From assembly GCF_003382285.1 (NCBI RefSeq), contig NZ_QTJR01000008.1, positions 36,471 to 100,470 on the forward strand: 64,000 bases of DNA. The letters are read 5' to 3'. Origin of the DNA: Lysobacter soli (GTDB lineage: Bacteria > Pseudomonadota > Gammaproteobacteria > Xanthomonadales > Xanthomonadaceae). Position numbers and translations under genes: made by a program. The notes below the pieces were generated by a model. That model had not been told where the DNA came from. It worked only from the letters and a program-made list of their open reading frames with translations, and did not search any database. Of the stretch, positions 29,513 through 39,792 are shown one piece after another. Every line of letters begins with the position of its first letter. Positions within the stretch are counted from its first letter, which is position 1.

Positions 29513-30427
29513 ATGGCTGGTGGTGGTGATTCGACCCGCGCGATCTTCTTCGCGCTCGGTGCCAATTTCGCGATCGCGGTCGCCAAGGGCGTGGCCGCGT
29601 TCTTCACCGGTTCCAGCGCGATGCTGGCCGAGACCGTGCATTCGCTCGCCGACTGCGGCAACCAGCTGCTGTTGCTGCTGGGCATGCGCCAGGCCAAGGC
29701 GCCGCCGTCGCCCGACTACCCGCTGGGTTACGGCAAGGCCATCTACTTCTGGTCGTTCCTGGTGGCGGTGATGCTGTTCACCGTCGGCGGCATGTTCTCG
29801 CTGTACGAGGGCATCCACAAACTGCAGCATCCCGAACCGCTCCAGCACTGGTACTGGGCCGCCGGCGTGCTGGTGTTCGGCATCATCGCCGAGGGCGTGT
29901 CGATGCGCGCCTGCCTGCATGAGGTCAACAAGGCGCGCGGCGATCGGAGCCTGTGGCAGTGGTTCCGCGAAAGCCGCCAGGCCGAGCTGGTCGTGATCTT
30001 CGGCGAGGACCTCGCGGCGCTGCTGGGCCTGGTGTTCGCGCTGGTCGCCGTGCTGCTGGCGGTCTACACCGGCAATCCGCTGTGGGATGCCATCGGCACG
30101 ATCGCCATCGGTGCGCTGCTGATCGTGGTGGCCGTGTTCGTCGCCATCGAAGTGAAGGCGATGCTGATCGGCCAGAGCGTCGATCCGGCGCGCCAGAAGC
30201 AGATGCGCGATTTCCTGGAAGCGCGTCCGGAAGTGCAGCGCGTGATCAGCCTGATCACGCTGCAGCTGGGCAATGAAGTGATGGTGTCGGTGCAGGCGCA
30301 GATGCACGAGCGCCGCGACGTCGAGACGCTGGTCGACCAGATCAACGGCATCGAGCGCGCGATGAAGCAGAGCTTCCCGGAAGTGCGCTGGAGCTTCTTC
30401 GAGCCGGACTGCAAGGCGGGGCTGTAA
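29513..30427 (+). CDS. cation diffusion facilitator (CDF) family transporter
   Basis: A 304-residue inner-membrane protein with six predicted helices and a C-terminal cytoplasmic domain (about 215-304). The helix II metal site has the form H-x-x-x-D (ETVHSLADCGNQ), and helix V has GEDLAALLGL, giving an E-D variation of the usual H/D-x-x-x-D. CDF proteins export Zn, Mn, Fe or Co with proton antiport. The non-standard helix V site makes the metal uncertain. AAGGA lies at a good distance before the ATG. Confidence 0.9.
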   Translation: MAGGGDSTRAIFFALGANFAIAVAKGVAAFFTGSSAMLAETVHSLADCGNQLLLLLGMRQAKAPPSPDYPLGYGKAIYFWSFLVAVMLFTVGGMFSLYEGIHKLQHPEPLQHWYWAAGVLVFGIIAEGVSMRACLHEVNKARGDRSLWQWFRESRQAELVVIFGEDLAALLGLVFALVAVLLAVYTGNPLWDAIGTIAIGALLIVVAVFVAIEVKAMLIGQSVDPARQKQMRDFLEARPEVQRVISLITLQLGNEVMVSVQAQMHERRDVETLVDQINGIERAMKQSFPEVRWSFFEPDCKAGL

Positions 30428-30468
30428 CCCGCGACTGACGCTCGACAACAGGACTGCCGGCGGCGCCG

Positions 30469-31329
30469 TCAGTCCTCGCGCTTCAACCACTCCAGCCGGC
30501 CGGACGCCGCGGCGTCCTCGCCGAGCACCTTCGCCAGCAGCGGCAGCACGCCGGCCATCGTCTGGTCGAGCTGCCACGGCGGATTGAGGATCAGCAGGCC
30601 GCTGCCGTTCATGCGCAGCGGCGAATCGTCGGCACGCACCAGCAGTTCTGCGACGAAGGACGACTTCGCCGGCAGCGTCGCCGCGCGGCGGTAGAACGGC
30701 TGCAGCGAGCGGCGCAGCTTGATCGGATACCAGAACGCGTACGTGCCCTGCGGCCAGCGCGTGAGTGCGTCGCGCAAGGCGCCGAGCGCCGCATCGAACT
30801 CCTCCAGCTGCGCCTCGAACGGCGGGTCGATCAGCACCAGTCCGCGATTGAGGCGCGTCTCGCCGAAACGCGGCGGCAGCAGCGCCTTCATCGCGCCATA
30901 GCCGTCGCGCTCGTGCACGGCGACGCGGCTGTCGCGCGCGAACACCGATTCCAGCTGTTTCGCTTCCTCCGGGTGCAGTTCGCACGCGGCGATGCGGTCC
31001 TGTTCGCGCAGCGCATGCGCAAGCAGCCACGGCGAGCCCGGGTAGGCGGTGGGCCCGTGGTCGTGGCGGCAGGCGCGAATCGCCGAGAGGTAGCGCGTGA
31101 TGGCCGGGTGCTTCGGTGCCTCGGCCATCAGCCGGCCGATACCGCCCTCGGCCTCGCCGGTGCGCTGGGCGGAGTTGCTGTCCAGCGCGTACAGGCCGCG
31201 CCCGGCGTGCGTGTCGAGCGCGAACGCCGCCGCCGGCTTGGCGGTCAGGGCGTCGCACAGGGCGAGCACGGCGATGTGCTTGAGCACGTCGGCATGGTTG
31301 CCGGCGTGGAAGGCGTGGCGGTAATTCAT
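30469..31329 (-). CDS. rlmJ: 23S rRNA (adenine2030-N6)-methyltransferase
   Basis: A 286-residue enzyme that methylates N6 of A2030 in 23S rRNA. The N-terminus MNYRHAFHAGNHADVLKH is the family hallmark; the SAM-binding segment is FALDTHAGRGLY and the catalytic motif is DPPF (LVLIDPPFEAQLEEF). Complete and of normal length. It is convergent with the CDF gene and divergent from creB by 87 bp. Confidence 0.96.
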   Translation of the reverse strand: MNYRHAFHAGNHADVLKHIAVLALCDALTAKPAAAFALDTHAGRGLYALDSNSAQRTGEAEGGIGRLMAEAPKHPAITRYLSAIRACRHDHGPTAYPGSPWLLAHALREQDRIAACELHPEEAKQLESVFARDSRVAVHERDGYGAMKALLPPRFGETRLNRGLVLIDPPFEAQLEEFDAALGALRDALTRWPQGTYAFWYPIKLRRSLQPFYRRAATLPAKSSFVAELLVRADDSPLRMNGSGLLILNPPWQLDQTMAGVLPLLAKVLGEDAAASGRLEWLKRED

Positions 31330-31416
31330 GGGGATGGGGTATTCGGAAGGGGGATCGGCAGGAGCCAGTATGCTCTTGCCGTCGATTCTACGATCCCGAA
31401 CCCAGATCCCCGATCC

Positions 31417-32093
<677 letters not shown>

Positions 32094-32097
<4 letters not shown>

Positions 32098-33521
32098 AAA
32101 TTGGCCTGCGCATCTTCCTGGGCTATTTCCTGATCGTCGCCATCGCAGGGTTGCTGCTAGCGCAGGTGTTCGTCGCGCAGGTCAAACCCGGCGTCCGCCA
32201 GGCGATGGAAGACACGCTGGTCGACACCGCCAACGTGCTCGCCGAGCTCGCCACCGACGATTTCATCAAAGGCCGCATCGATAAGGGCGACTTCGCCCGC
32301 CGCGTGCGCGCGATGGCCGGGCGCGATTACGGCGCGCAGATCTGGGGTTTCGGCAAGCGCACCTCGCAGTACCGCATCTACGTTACCGACGCGCGCGGCA
32401 TCGTCGTGTTCGACAGCAGCGGGCGCGACGTGGGGCGCGATTATTCACGCTGGAACGACGTCTACCTGACGTTGCGCGGCCGCTACGGCGCGCGCTCCAC
32501 GCGCAGCGAATACGCCGATCCGAACTCGACCGTCATGCACGTTGCTGCGCCGATCCGCGACGCCGACGGCCGCATCATTGGCGTTCTGACGGTCGCCAAG
32601 CCCAACAGCGCGATCGCACCCTTCATCGAACGCAGCCAGCGTTCGGTGTGGCGCTGGGGCGCGGTGCTGTTGGGCGTGTCGCTGCTGATCGGGCTGATGG
32701 CGGCGTGGTGGCTGTCGCGCCAGCTCGGCGCGTTGCGGCGCTACGCGAATGCCGTCACCGCCGGCGAACGCGCGACGCTGCCCCGAACGGCCGGCGAGTT
32801 CGGCGAACTCGGCCACGCGCTGGAAACCATGCGCACGCAGCTGGAAGGCAAGCAGTACGTTGAGCAGTACGTGCATACGCTGACGCATGAAATGAAGAGC
32901 CCGCTGGCGGCGATCCGCGGCAGCGCTGAACTGCTGGAAGGCCCGCTCGACGATGCCGACCGCACGCGCTTCGCCGCGACGATCCGCGCGCAGAGCGAGC
33001 GCCTGTCACAGATGATCGACAAGATGCTGGCGCTGGCCGCGGTGGAGCATCGGCAGCGGCTGGAGCATCCCGAATCGCTGTCGCTGGCGGACGTCGTCGC
33101 CGATGCGGCATCGCAGTGCGAAACGCGGCTGTCGCAGGCGGGATTGCGGTTGTCGCTGGACCTGGCTGCCGGCTTGCCTGACGTGCGCGGGGATCGCTTC
33201 CTGCTTCGGCAGGCCGTGGTGAACCTGATCGAGAATGCGGTGGATTTCTCGCCGCAGGGCGGCGTGGTGGAGGTGCGCCTGGACGCCGAGGGTGATCGGC
33301 AACACGTGGAAGTGCGCGATCGCGGGCCGGGCATTCCCGACTACGCCGTTGAACGCGTGTTCGAACGGTTCTATTCGCTGCCGCGCCCGGGCAACGGCAG
33401 CCGCAGCAGCGGGCTGGGACTGCCCTTCGTGGCCGAAGTCGCGGCGCTGCACGGCGGTGAGGCGTCGCTGGTCAATCGTGACGGGGGCGGGGCATTGGCG
33501 GGGTTGGTGCTGCCGGGCTGA
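32094..33521 (+). CDS. creC: sensor histidine kinase CreC
   Basis: A 475-residue membrane kinase: first transmembrane helix about 7-27, a periplasmic dCache-like sensor with FGKRTSQYRIYVTDARGIVV and SRWNDVYLTLRGRYGARST, which is the CreC signature, second helix about 188-205, a HAMP-like linker, an H-box (LTHEMKSPLAAIRG), an N-box (NLIENAVDFS) and G boxes (RDRGPGIPDY; SSGLGLPF). It phosphorylates CreB. It overlaps creB by four bases. creD, normally next, begins only 701 bp later because repeats fill the gap. Confidence 0.94.
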
Positions 33522-33540
33522 TCTGTCTTGCCCGATATTT

Positions 33541-33690
33541 TGTCATCCCGGCGAAAGCCGGGACCCAGGGCCGCATCGTCTGGGCACTCCGATTGCGATG
33601 GACCACATCACCGTCATCCCAGCGAAAGCTGGGATCCATCTTGCGGTCGCCGTTGCTCTTGCTCGTCATTCCCGCGAAGGCGGGACTTTT
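33541..33690 (+). repeat. BIME-like composite plus a third REP palindrome after creC
   Basis: Palindromes A (33541-33570) and B (33611-33640) are joined by a GGGCACTCC spacer; a third palindrome (GTCATTCCCGCGAAGGCGGG, 33664-33690) follows. It is the best-preserved + orientation copy and lies 20 bp after the creC stop codon. Confidence 0.85.
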
Positions 33691-33762
33691 CACGCTTTCC
33701 CTTCAACGCACAAGAGCAAAGAAGAATCACCAGCCAGGCTTCCGATCGCCTGCGGCGCTCGG

Positions 33763-34012
33763 GTCACTTTTCTTTGCTTGCCCAAAGAAAAGTAACCAAA
33801 AGAAAGGGCCTTCCATTTGCCCAAATCAATCCCACGATCGGAAAGCGAAAGGGCGCGTTCGCGATTCGTTTGGCCCGCGCTTGCGGCGCGGGCGTTCGGG
33901 CGATGCGCGAGCCAGTGGCTCGCAAGCGCGCATCGCCCTCACTCCATGGCTCAGCGCTCACCGCCGCACATCCTGTGCGGCGCCCCTTGGGGCTAGCAAC
34001 GAAGAGGCTGTT
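33763..34012 (+). repeat. hairpin-array element, copy 1 (between creC and creD)
   Basis: A run of adjacent hairpins: 33765-33795 (ACTTTTCTTTG/CAAAGAAAAGT), 33874-33892 (CCCGCGC/GCGCGGG), a cruciform-like unit at 33898-33938 with outer stem GGGCGATGCGCG and inner GAGCCAGTGGCTC, 33963-33981 (GCCGCACA/TGTGCGGC) and 33982-33993 (GCCCCTTGGGGC). Then comes the CAGCAA microsatellite. The open frame across it reads into poly-Gln but has no ribosome site or homology. A related element lies inverted at 37195-37531. Confidence 0.7.
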
Positions 34013-34014
34013 CG

Positions 34015-34081
<67 letters not shown>

Positions 34082-34222
34082 GGGCCGCCGCGCGCGCCAC
34101 AACCGCCACAGTGCAGCGCCAACCGTCCCAGCCCACTTCACCCCCACTTCACCGTCCCGCCATCGTCTCCCCATGCGAGGCGCCGAAGCTCCCGACCGTT
34201 CCCCATTCCACGGAGCTGGACC

Positions 34223-35545
34223 ATGCGGTTGTTCCTCAAGATCGGTTTCGTTGCCGCGATGACCATCGCGATCCTCATTCCCCTGCTGATGATCCGCGGC
34301 GTCATCAGCGACCGGCAGATGTATCGCGCGCAGGCGGTGGCCGACATCTCGCGCAGCTACGCCGGCGCGCAGTCGTTCGCCGGGCCGGTGCTGGTGGTGC
34401 CGTATACCGAAGAGGTCGAACTCGAGGAGGCCGACCAGTTCAACGTCGTGCGCAAGGTGCGGCGCGCGAAGACCTCGCAGTGGGTGTTCTTCCCGACTGC
34501 GCTGGACGTGCGCGGGACGCTCGTGCCCGACACGCGCAAGCGCGGGCTGCACGAGGTGCGCGTCTACGAATGGAAGGGCAAGGCGACGGCACGCTTCAAC
34601 GCGGTGATCCCGAGCGAAGGCGACCCCGCGGCGCGGCAGATCGGCCGGCCGTGGCTGAGCTACGGCGTCGCCGACGTCCGCGGCCTGCGCTCCACGCCGG
34701 TGCTGCGCGTGAACGGCGCCGAGCTGCCGCTGCTGGAAGGGCAGGGCGCGCGCGAAGGCTCCGGCCTGCACGTGCGGCTGGACGCACCGCGCGCGGGGCA
34801 GTCGCTGGACCTGTCGACCGAACTGGACGTCGTGCTCGGCGGTACCGAAACGCTCTCGCTGGTGCCGATGGGCCGCAAGAACCGGTTCGCGCTCGACTCG
34901 AGCTGGCAGCACCCCAGTTTCTCCGGCACGTCGCCGCGACAGGACACCGACGCGCGCGGGTTCCGTGCCGACTGGGACATCGCGTCGGTTGCGAGCAACG
35001 CACAGGGCAAGTTCCTCGCCGGTTCCTCGCTGGCCGAACTCGCGCGCGAGGAAGGCGTCAGCGTGTCGCTGATCGATCCGGTCGACATCTACACGCAGGC
35101 CGATCGTGCGACCAAGTACGGCCTGCTGTTCGTCGTGCTGACCTTCGTCGGGTTCTTCCTGTTCGAACTCATCAAGCAGTTGCCGATCCACCCGATCCAG
35201 TACGGCCTGGTCGGCCTGGCGCTGGCGATCTTCTTCCTGCTGCTGGTGAGCCTGAGCGAGCACATCCGCTTCCTCTACGCCTACCTGGCCGCCAGCGTCG
35301 CGTGCATCGGGCTGCTGGGCTTCTACCTCAGCGCCGTGCTGCGCAGCACCGCACGCGGTCTGGGCTTCGCTGCGATGCTGGCAACGCTCTATGCCGCGCT
35401 GTACGGGCTGCTGGTGTCGGAGGACAACGCGCTGGTGCTCGGCGCCGGCCTGCTGTTCCTGGTCCTGGCGACCGTGATGGTGGTGACCCGCAGGGTGGAC
35501 TGGTACCAGGTGGCCGGTGCGCGCCCGGCGGTGCGTCAGGCCTGA
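34223..35545 (+). CDS. creD: inner membrane protein CreD
   Basis: A 440-residue membrane protein: one N-terminal helix (about 7-27), a large periplasmic domain (about 28-290) and five or six C-terminal helices (from TKYGLLFVVLTFVGFFLFEL). The motif QLPIHPIQYGLVGLALAIFFLLLVS is cut short here but matches the CreD family signature. CreD is the main CreBC-regulated gene in related bacteria and affects envelope integrity. The start at 34223 follows GGAG; upstream in-frame codons are repeat-derived. It is probably expressed from its own promoter because of the 701-bp gap after creC. Confidence 0.95.
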   Translation: MRLFLKIGFVAAMTIAILIPLLMIRGVISDRQMYRAQAVADISRSYAGAQSFAGPVLVVPYTEEVELEEADQFNVVRKVRRAKTSQWVFFPTALDVRGTLVPDTRKRGLHEVRVYEWKGKATARFNAVIPSEGDPAARQIGRPWLSYGVADVRGLRSTPVLRVNGAELPLLEGQGAREGSGLHVRLDAPRAGQSLDLSTELDVVLGGTETLSLVPMGRKNRFALDSSWQHPSFSGTSPRQDTDARGFRADWDIASVASNAQGKFLAGSSLAELAREEGVSVSLIDPVDIYTQADRATKYGLLFVVLTFVGFFLFELIKQLPIHPIQYGLVGLALAIFFLLLVSLSEHIRFLYAYLAASVACIGLLGFYLSAVLRSTARGLGFAAMLATLYAALYGLLVSEDNALVLGAGLLFLVLATVMVVTRRVDWYQVAGARPAVRQA

Positions 35546-35630
35546 ATGAGCGCGGCCGCGAAGGAAGGATCTTCGCGGCCGCCTTCGTCGTGCCCGTCTC
35601 GTCATCTTCGCCATCGCCAGGGGCCATAAC

Positions 35631-36269
35631 ATGTATGTCATGGACGTCAAACCCGCCTTTACCGCACGCCCGGTCGAAATCCGCTGCTACAACGGGCTCG
35701 CGATCGAACCCTGGCTGGGCCATCTGGCCGCGCTGCGCATCGCGGTGTTCCGCGACTGGCCGTACCTGTACGACGGCGACGAGGAGTACGAAGCCGAATA
35801 CCTGAAAACCTACCTGCGCTCGCCGCGCAGCGTCGCGGTGCTCGCCTTCGATGGCGACATGGTCGTCGGCGCGTCCACGGGCCTTCCGCTGGCGGACGAA
35901 TCGGACGAGTTCACCGAACCCTTCACGCATACCTCGATCCCGATCACCGACGTGTTCTATTGCGGCGAATCGGTGCTGCTGCCGGCGTATCGCGGCAAGG
36001 GCATCGGGCACCGCTTCTTCGACGAACGCGAAGCCCACGCGCGCAGTTACGGCGACTACGGCTGGACCGCGTTCTGCGCCGTCGACCGCGAGCCCTCGCA
36101 CCCGCGACGTCCCGCCTTCCATCGCGGCAACGAGGCGTTCTGGAACAAGCGCGGCTACCGTCCGCGCCCCGAACTTCGCGCACGCCTGCCGTGGCGCGAG
36201 ATCGGGCAGGACGGCGAAACCGACCACACCCTCACGTTCTGGCTGCGACCCCTGGAGCGCACCCGATGA
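35631..36269 (+). CDS. GNAT family N-acetyltransferase, paired with a nitrilase-family hydrolase
   Basis: A 212-residue acetyltransferase: ESVLLPAYRGKGIGHRFFDERE holds the acetyl-CoA loop (RGKGIG), followed by FCAVDREPSHPRRP and NEAFWNKRGYRP. Its stop overlaps the start of the next gene by four bases (ATGA). A GNAT domain fused to a carbon-nitrogen hydrolase is known in other bacteria (for example B. subtilis YhcX), so here the two halves are separate but coupled. Met4 is an alternative start. Substrate unknown. Confidence 0.88.
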   Translation: MYVMDVKPAFTARPVEIRCYNGLAIEPWLGHLAALRIAVFRDWPYLYDGDEEYEAEYLKTYLRSPRSVAVLAFDGDMVVGASTGLPLADESDEFTEPFTHTSIPITDVFYCGESVLLPAYRGKGIGHRFFDEREAHARSYGDYGWTAFCAVDREPSHPRRPAFHRGNEAFWNKRGYRPRPELRARLPWREIGQDGETDHTLTFWLRPLERTR

Positions 36270-37183
36270 CCCATCCGCATGAAACTTCGGCCGCCCTGAA
36301 GGTGGCCGTGGCGAAATACACGATCGACGCGCCGGCGGATTTCGACGCCTTCGCGCGCAAGCAGGCGCAGTGGCTGGACGAAGCGAAGGCCCTCGGCGCG
36401 CGCATCGCCGTCTTGCCGGAATACCTGTCGCTGGAACTGGCGGCGACGTTCGACACCACGATCAGCGGCGACCTTCATGCCTCGCTCGCGGCGACGCAGC
36501 GCCATCACGGGGCGTTCGTCGAACTGTTCTCGCGTCTGTCGCGCGAGCGCGCAATGCACGTGGTGGCCGGCACGTTCCTGCTCGACACCGGGCGCGGCCG
36601 CTATCGCAACCGCAGCTACACCTTCGCACCGGACGGCGCGCACGTGTGGCAGGACAAGCTGCGCCTGACGGGCTTCGAGAAGCGCACGGGCGTGATCGAG
36701 TCCGGCGATGAACTCAAGGTCTTCGAAACCGATGGCGTGCGCAGCGCGGTGTCGGTCTGCTACGACAGCGAATTCCCGCTGCCGGTGCGCGCGCAGTGCG
36801 AGGCGGGCGCGCGACTGCTGATCGTCCCGAGCTGCACCGACACCGATGCTGGCGCCACGCGCGTGCGCGTGGGCTGCCTGGCTCGCGCGCTGGAGAACCG
36901 CTGCTTCGTCGCGCAGTCCGTCACCGCCGGCGAAGCGCCGTGGAGCCCCGCGCTCGACGTCAACACCGGCGAGGCCGCGCTGATCGCCCCGATGGACGTC
37001 GGCCTGCCGCACGACGGCATGGTCGTGCAGACGCGCGGCGACCAGCATTGGGCAGTCGCCACGCTGGATTTCGGTGCGCTGGAAGACAGCCGCGCGCACG
37101 CGCAGGTGGCGAACGACCGCGACTGGACCGCGCAGTACTTCCCCAGTGTCGCGAGGGCGAAGGTGGTGCGGGCGGCGGCGTAG
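36266..37183 (+). CDS. carbon-nitrogen hydrolase (nitrilase superfamily)
   Basis: A 305-residue amidase-type hydrolase with the complete triad: Glu52 (VLPEYLSLE), Lys131 (WQDKLRLTGFE) and Cys165 (SVCYDSEFP). It hydrolyses a carboxamide or nitrile C-N bond. It overlaps the GNAT gene by four bases, and the two resemble the split form of GNAT-nitrilase fusions, so they may act in sequence on one amine or amide metabolite. The substrate cannot be read from sequence. Confidence 0.9.
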   Translation: MTHPHETSAALKVAVAKYTIDAPADFDAFARKQAQWLDEAKALGARIAVLPEYLSLELAATFDTTISGDLHASLAATQRHHGAFVELFSRLSRERAMHVVAGTFLLDTGRGRYRNRSYTFAPDGAHVWQDKLRLTGFEKRTGVIESGDELKVFETDGVRSAVSVCYDSEFPLPVRAQCEAGARLLIVPSCTDTDAGATRVRVGCLARALENRCFVAQSVTAGEAPWSPALDVNTGEAALIAPMDVGLPHDGMVVQTRGDQHWAVATLDFGALEDSRAHAQVANDRDWTAQYFPSVARAKVVRAAA

Positions 37184-37194
37184 GGTGCGGCGCT

Positions 37195-37531
37195 GCGTAT
37201 GCGTCGCTGTTGATCTTGCTGCTGCTGTTGCTCGCTCTTGCTCTCGCTTGCTCTTGATCGTCCAGCGACTTAAAGCGAGCCGAGCACCGGAGCTGGAAAG
37301 GGACGGAGAGCCGCGCGCTGTTTGAGCGAAGCGCAGCGGAGCGACAAATCGTCTGGAACGATTTGGACCGCCGTAGGCGCCTGCGCAGAGCGCAGGCTCG
37401 CCACATGGATGTGGCGAGGTCTGTTCGCGCGGCTCTTCCTTTCCAGTGAGGAGCGGAGGGCACCGCCGCGTAGCGGCGGCTCGCGTCAGGAGCGAATGGT
37501 TTTGGTTACTTTTGCCGAAACAAAAGTAACC
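37195..37531 (-). repeat. hairpin-array element, copy 2 (inverted)
   Basis: On the minus strand the order matches copy 1: a GGTTACTTTT/AAAAGTAACC hairpin (37504-37531), a series of stem-loops (37463-37479 CCGCCGC/GCGGCGG; 37397-37418 CTCGCCACAT/ATGTGGCGAG; 37379-37397 GCCTGCGC/GCGCAGGC; 37345-37365 CAAATCGT/ACGATTTG) and a run of AGCAA/GAGCAA-type units (37206-37255). The stem sequences differ from copy 1 while the architecture is kept, which suggests selection on structure. Confidence 0.65.
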
Positions 37532-37597
37532 CGCTCGTTTTCGAGCGGAAGCTTTTGCTTTTCGCACTCCCGAAGATCGCAAAGGCAAGATCAAAAT

Positions 37598-37835
37598 GGG
37601 TTCCAGCTTTCGCTGGAACGACGAGATGTTGTTTTCCGCGTCGGGAGTGCCCGAACGGTACGGGCCTGGATCCCGGCTTTCGCCGGGATGACGGTGATGG
37701 TCGTGGCCGCTGCGCGAGTGCCCGGGGTACGGCCGTACGTCCCGGCTTTCGCCAGGACGACGGTGAAGTTGGTCACTGCTGTGGGAGCACCCGGACGTTA
37801 TCCGCCCGGATCCCGGCTTTCGCCGGGATGACGGC
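37598..37835 (-). repeat. run of four REP-type palindromes
   Basis: Inverted palindromes at about 37598-37622 (TTCCAGCTTTCGCTGGAA), 37668-37694 (ATCCCGGCTTTCGCCGGGAT), 37737-37762 (diverged, TCCCGGCTTTCGCCAGGA) and 37807-37833. Spacing is close to 70 bp each, with GAGTGCCC or GAGCACCC in every spacer. This is the longest array in the window and fills the gap after the hairpin-array element. Confidence 0.8.
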
Positions 37836-37843
37836 AGCGGGGC

Positions 37844-38392
37844 TCAGAACAACGTCACCCCCGGCACCATCCACAACGAAACCCCCGCCAGCCCCGACCC
37901 GATCACCGTCGCAGCCAGCACGTCGCTCGGATAGTGCAGCCCCAGCACGACGCGCGAGGCCGCCACGCTCGCCGTGAACGGCACCAGCACCCACGCCAGC
38001 ATCGGGTAGTGCGCCATCCCGACGATGCTGAAGGCCACCGCGTGCAGCGTGTGGCCCGACGGGAACGAGAACTCGTCCAGCGGCGCGACCCATGCGTGGA
38101 TGCGGCGGTCGGAGGCGAACGGGCGCGGGCGGCGCGTCCAGCGCTTGAGCAGCTTGTAGAGCGTCAGCGCGATCACGCCCGTCGCCGCCAGATGTGCGGA
38201 CGCCGCGAGGCCGTCGAGTCCATCCAAGACGATCAGCACGCCCATCAGCGTGTACCAGAACACGCCATCGCCGAGCCGGCTCACCGCCGCGAAGTACGAA
38301 CGCGAACGGCCGCGTTCGCCCCAGCGGTTCGCGCGCAGGCACCAGCCGGAATCGCCGGCTGCGAAACGCTTCTGCAGGGTATGACGGTTCAT
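37844..38392 (-). CDS. PAP2 family phosphatase (membrane)
   Basis: A 182-residue membrane protein with all three phosphatase motifs: K-x6-RP at 83-91 (KRWTRRPRP), PSGH at 111-114 and SR-x5-H-x3-D at 146-157 (SRVVLGLHYPSD). Such enzymes dephosphorylate lipids such as phosphatidate, undecaprenyl pyrophosphate or phosphatidylglycerophosphate. The start overlaps the stop of the upstream glycosyltransferase by four bases, so the pair may serve glycolipid synthesis. Confidence 0.92.
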   Translation of the reverse strand: MNRHTLQKRFAAGDSGWCLRANRWGERGRSRSYFAAVSRLGDGVFWYTLMGVLIVLDGLDGLAASAHLAATGVIALTLYKLLKRWTRRPRPFASDRRIHAWVAPLDEFSFPSGHTLHAVAFSIVGMAHYPMLAWVLVPFTASVAASRVVLGLHYPSDVLAATVIGSGLAGVSLWMVPGVTLF

Positions 38393-39561
38393 GACGCCTC
38401 CCGTTCTGCCGCCGTGGCGAGGGTGCCGGCCGCGCGTTCGCGGCGCGTATCGACGAGCTGCTGGAGCAACGCGTCGAAATCGGTGCTGACCTGTTCGGGA
38501 CGCAGCGCGATCACCGCCTGCCGCGCCGCGTCGCGCATGGTTTCGCGCATCGCGTCGTCGGCGGCGATGCGCACGCATTGGGCGATGAAGCCGGCTTCGT
38601 CGTTCGGTGCGACCGCCGCGCCGTGCACGCCGTCGCGCAGGTATTCGCGTGCGGCGCCGTAATCGAAGGCCACCGTCGGCACGCCGCTGGCGAGCGCTTC
38701 CAGCGTGACGTTGCCGAAGGTTTCGCTCAGGCTCGGGAAGACGAACAGGTCGCCGCTCGCGAAGTGCCGCGCCAAGGCCTCGTCGCGCTGGACGCCGCAG
38801 AAGATGAAGTCGGGATTGTCGTGTTCGAGCTTCGCGCGCGCGGGGCCATCACCGATCCAGACGAAGCGCGCGTCCGGCCGCACGTTCTGGATCTGGCGGA
38901 ACGCGCGCACCGCGAGATCGAGGTTCTTCTCGGCGGCAATGCGGCCGACGTAGATCGCCAGCAGCGTGCGCTCGCCGACGCCCCACTGCGCGCGCAACGA
39001 ATCGTCGCGGCGGCGCGGATCGAACAGCCCGGTATCGACCGCCCGCGGCAGGCGCACGACGTTGCGGAAGCGCTGTGCGACGAGGAAGTCCAACAGCTCG
39101 CGCGTCGGCACCAGCGTCGCGTCGGCGTCGTTGTGGAAGCGGCGCATCCACGCCAGCGCCGCGCCGGTGAGGAAGGGCAGGCCGTAATCGCGCATGTACT
39201 CGTCGAAGCGCGTGTGGAAGCCGCTCGCCGCGGGAATGCCGAGCCGCCGCGCCGCGCGCAGTGCCGACCAGCCAAGCGGACCTTCGGTGGCGACGTAGAC
39301 CGCGTCGGGTCGCGCCTGCGTCCAGGTCTGGATCAACCGCGACGTCGCAGGCAGGCCCAGCCGCAGGCCGGGATAGCGCGGCAGCGGCGCGCCGCGCACC
39401 AGCACTTCATGCGCCGCGGCGATGTCCTGCGGCGACTGGCAGGGACGTATCAGGTGGACGTCGTGTCCCCGGGCGCGCAGCCCCTGTTCGAGCCCCTGCA
39501 CGGTCAGGGCCACGCCGTTGACTTCCGGCGGGTAGGTTTCGCTGACGATCGCGTAGCGCAT
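38389..39561 (-). CDS. glycosyltransferase family 4 protein
   Basis: A 390-residue GT-B glycosyltransferase. The N-terminal domain begins MRYAIVSETYPPEVNGVALT, the acceptor-side signature of lipid glycosyltransferases of the SQDX/MgtA type; the C-terminal domain has VGRIAAEKNLDLAVRAF and the E-x7-E-like FPSLSETFGNVTLEALASG. It likely transfers a sugar to diacylglycerol or a related lipid. It is translationally coupled (ATGA) to the PAP2 phosphatase, which could supply the lipid acceptor. Sugar and acceptor are inferred. Confidence 0.88.
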   Translation of the reverse strand: MRYAIVSETYPPEVNGVALTVQGLEQGLRARGHDVHLIRPCQSPQDIAAAHEVLVRGAPLPRYPGLRLGLPATSRLIQTWTQARPDAVYVATEGPLGWSALRAARRLGIPAASGFHTRFDEYMRDYGLPFLTGAALAWMRRFHNDADATLVPTRELLDFLVAQRFRNVVRLPRAVDTGLFDPRRRDDSLRAQWGVGERTLLAIYVGRIAAEKNLDLAVRAFRQIQNVRPDARFVWIGDGPARAKLEHDNPDFIFCGVQRDEALARHFASGDLFVFPSLSETFGNVTLEALASGVPTVAFDYGAAREYLRDGVHGAAVAPNDEAGFIAQCVRIAADDAMRETMRDAARQAVIALRPEQVSTDFDALLQQLVDTRRERAAGTLATAAEREAS

Positions 39562-39792
39562 GCGCCGGTCCCCGGCCTGGGCAAGCCCGTTGCGCAATCG
39601 TGGTCGCGCGCGGTGAACCGGCGATGGCAGCGGAATGACGCGGCGATGACGCGGCATTCGAAAAACCGCGACTGAAAACGGTTACCCGTTGTGACGCGCG
39701 TGAAGACCCGATGTCGCCGATGAGGTGGCCGCGCTCGGATTAACAATTCCCTGCCTAGAATTAACCGCTTTGACATCCCCCAAGGAGTGCGC

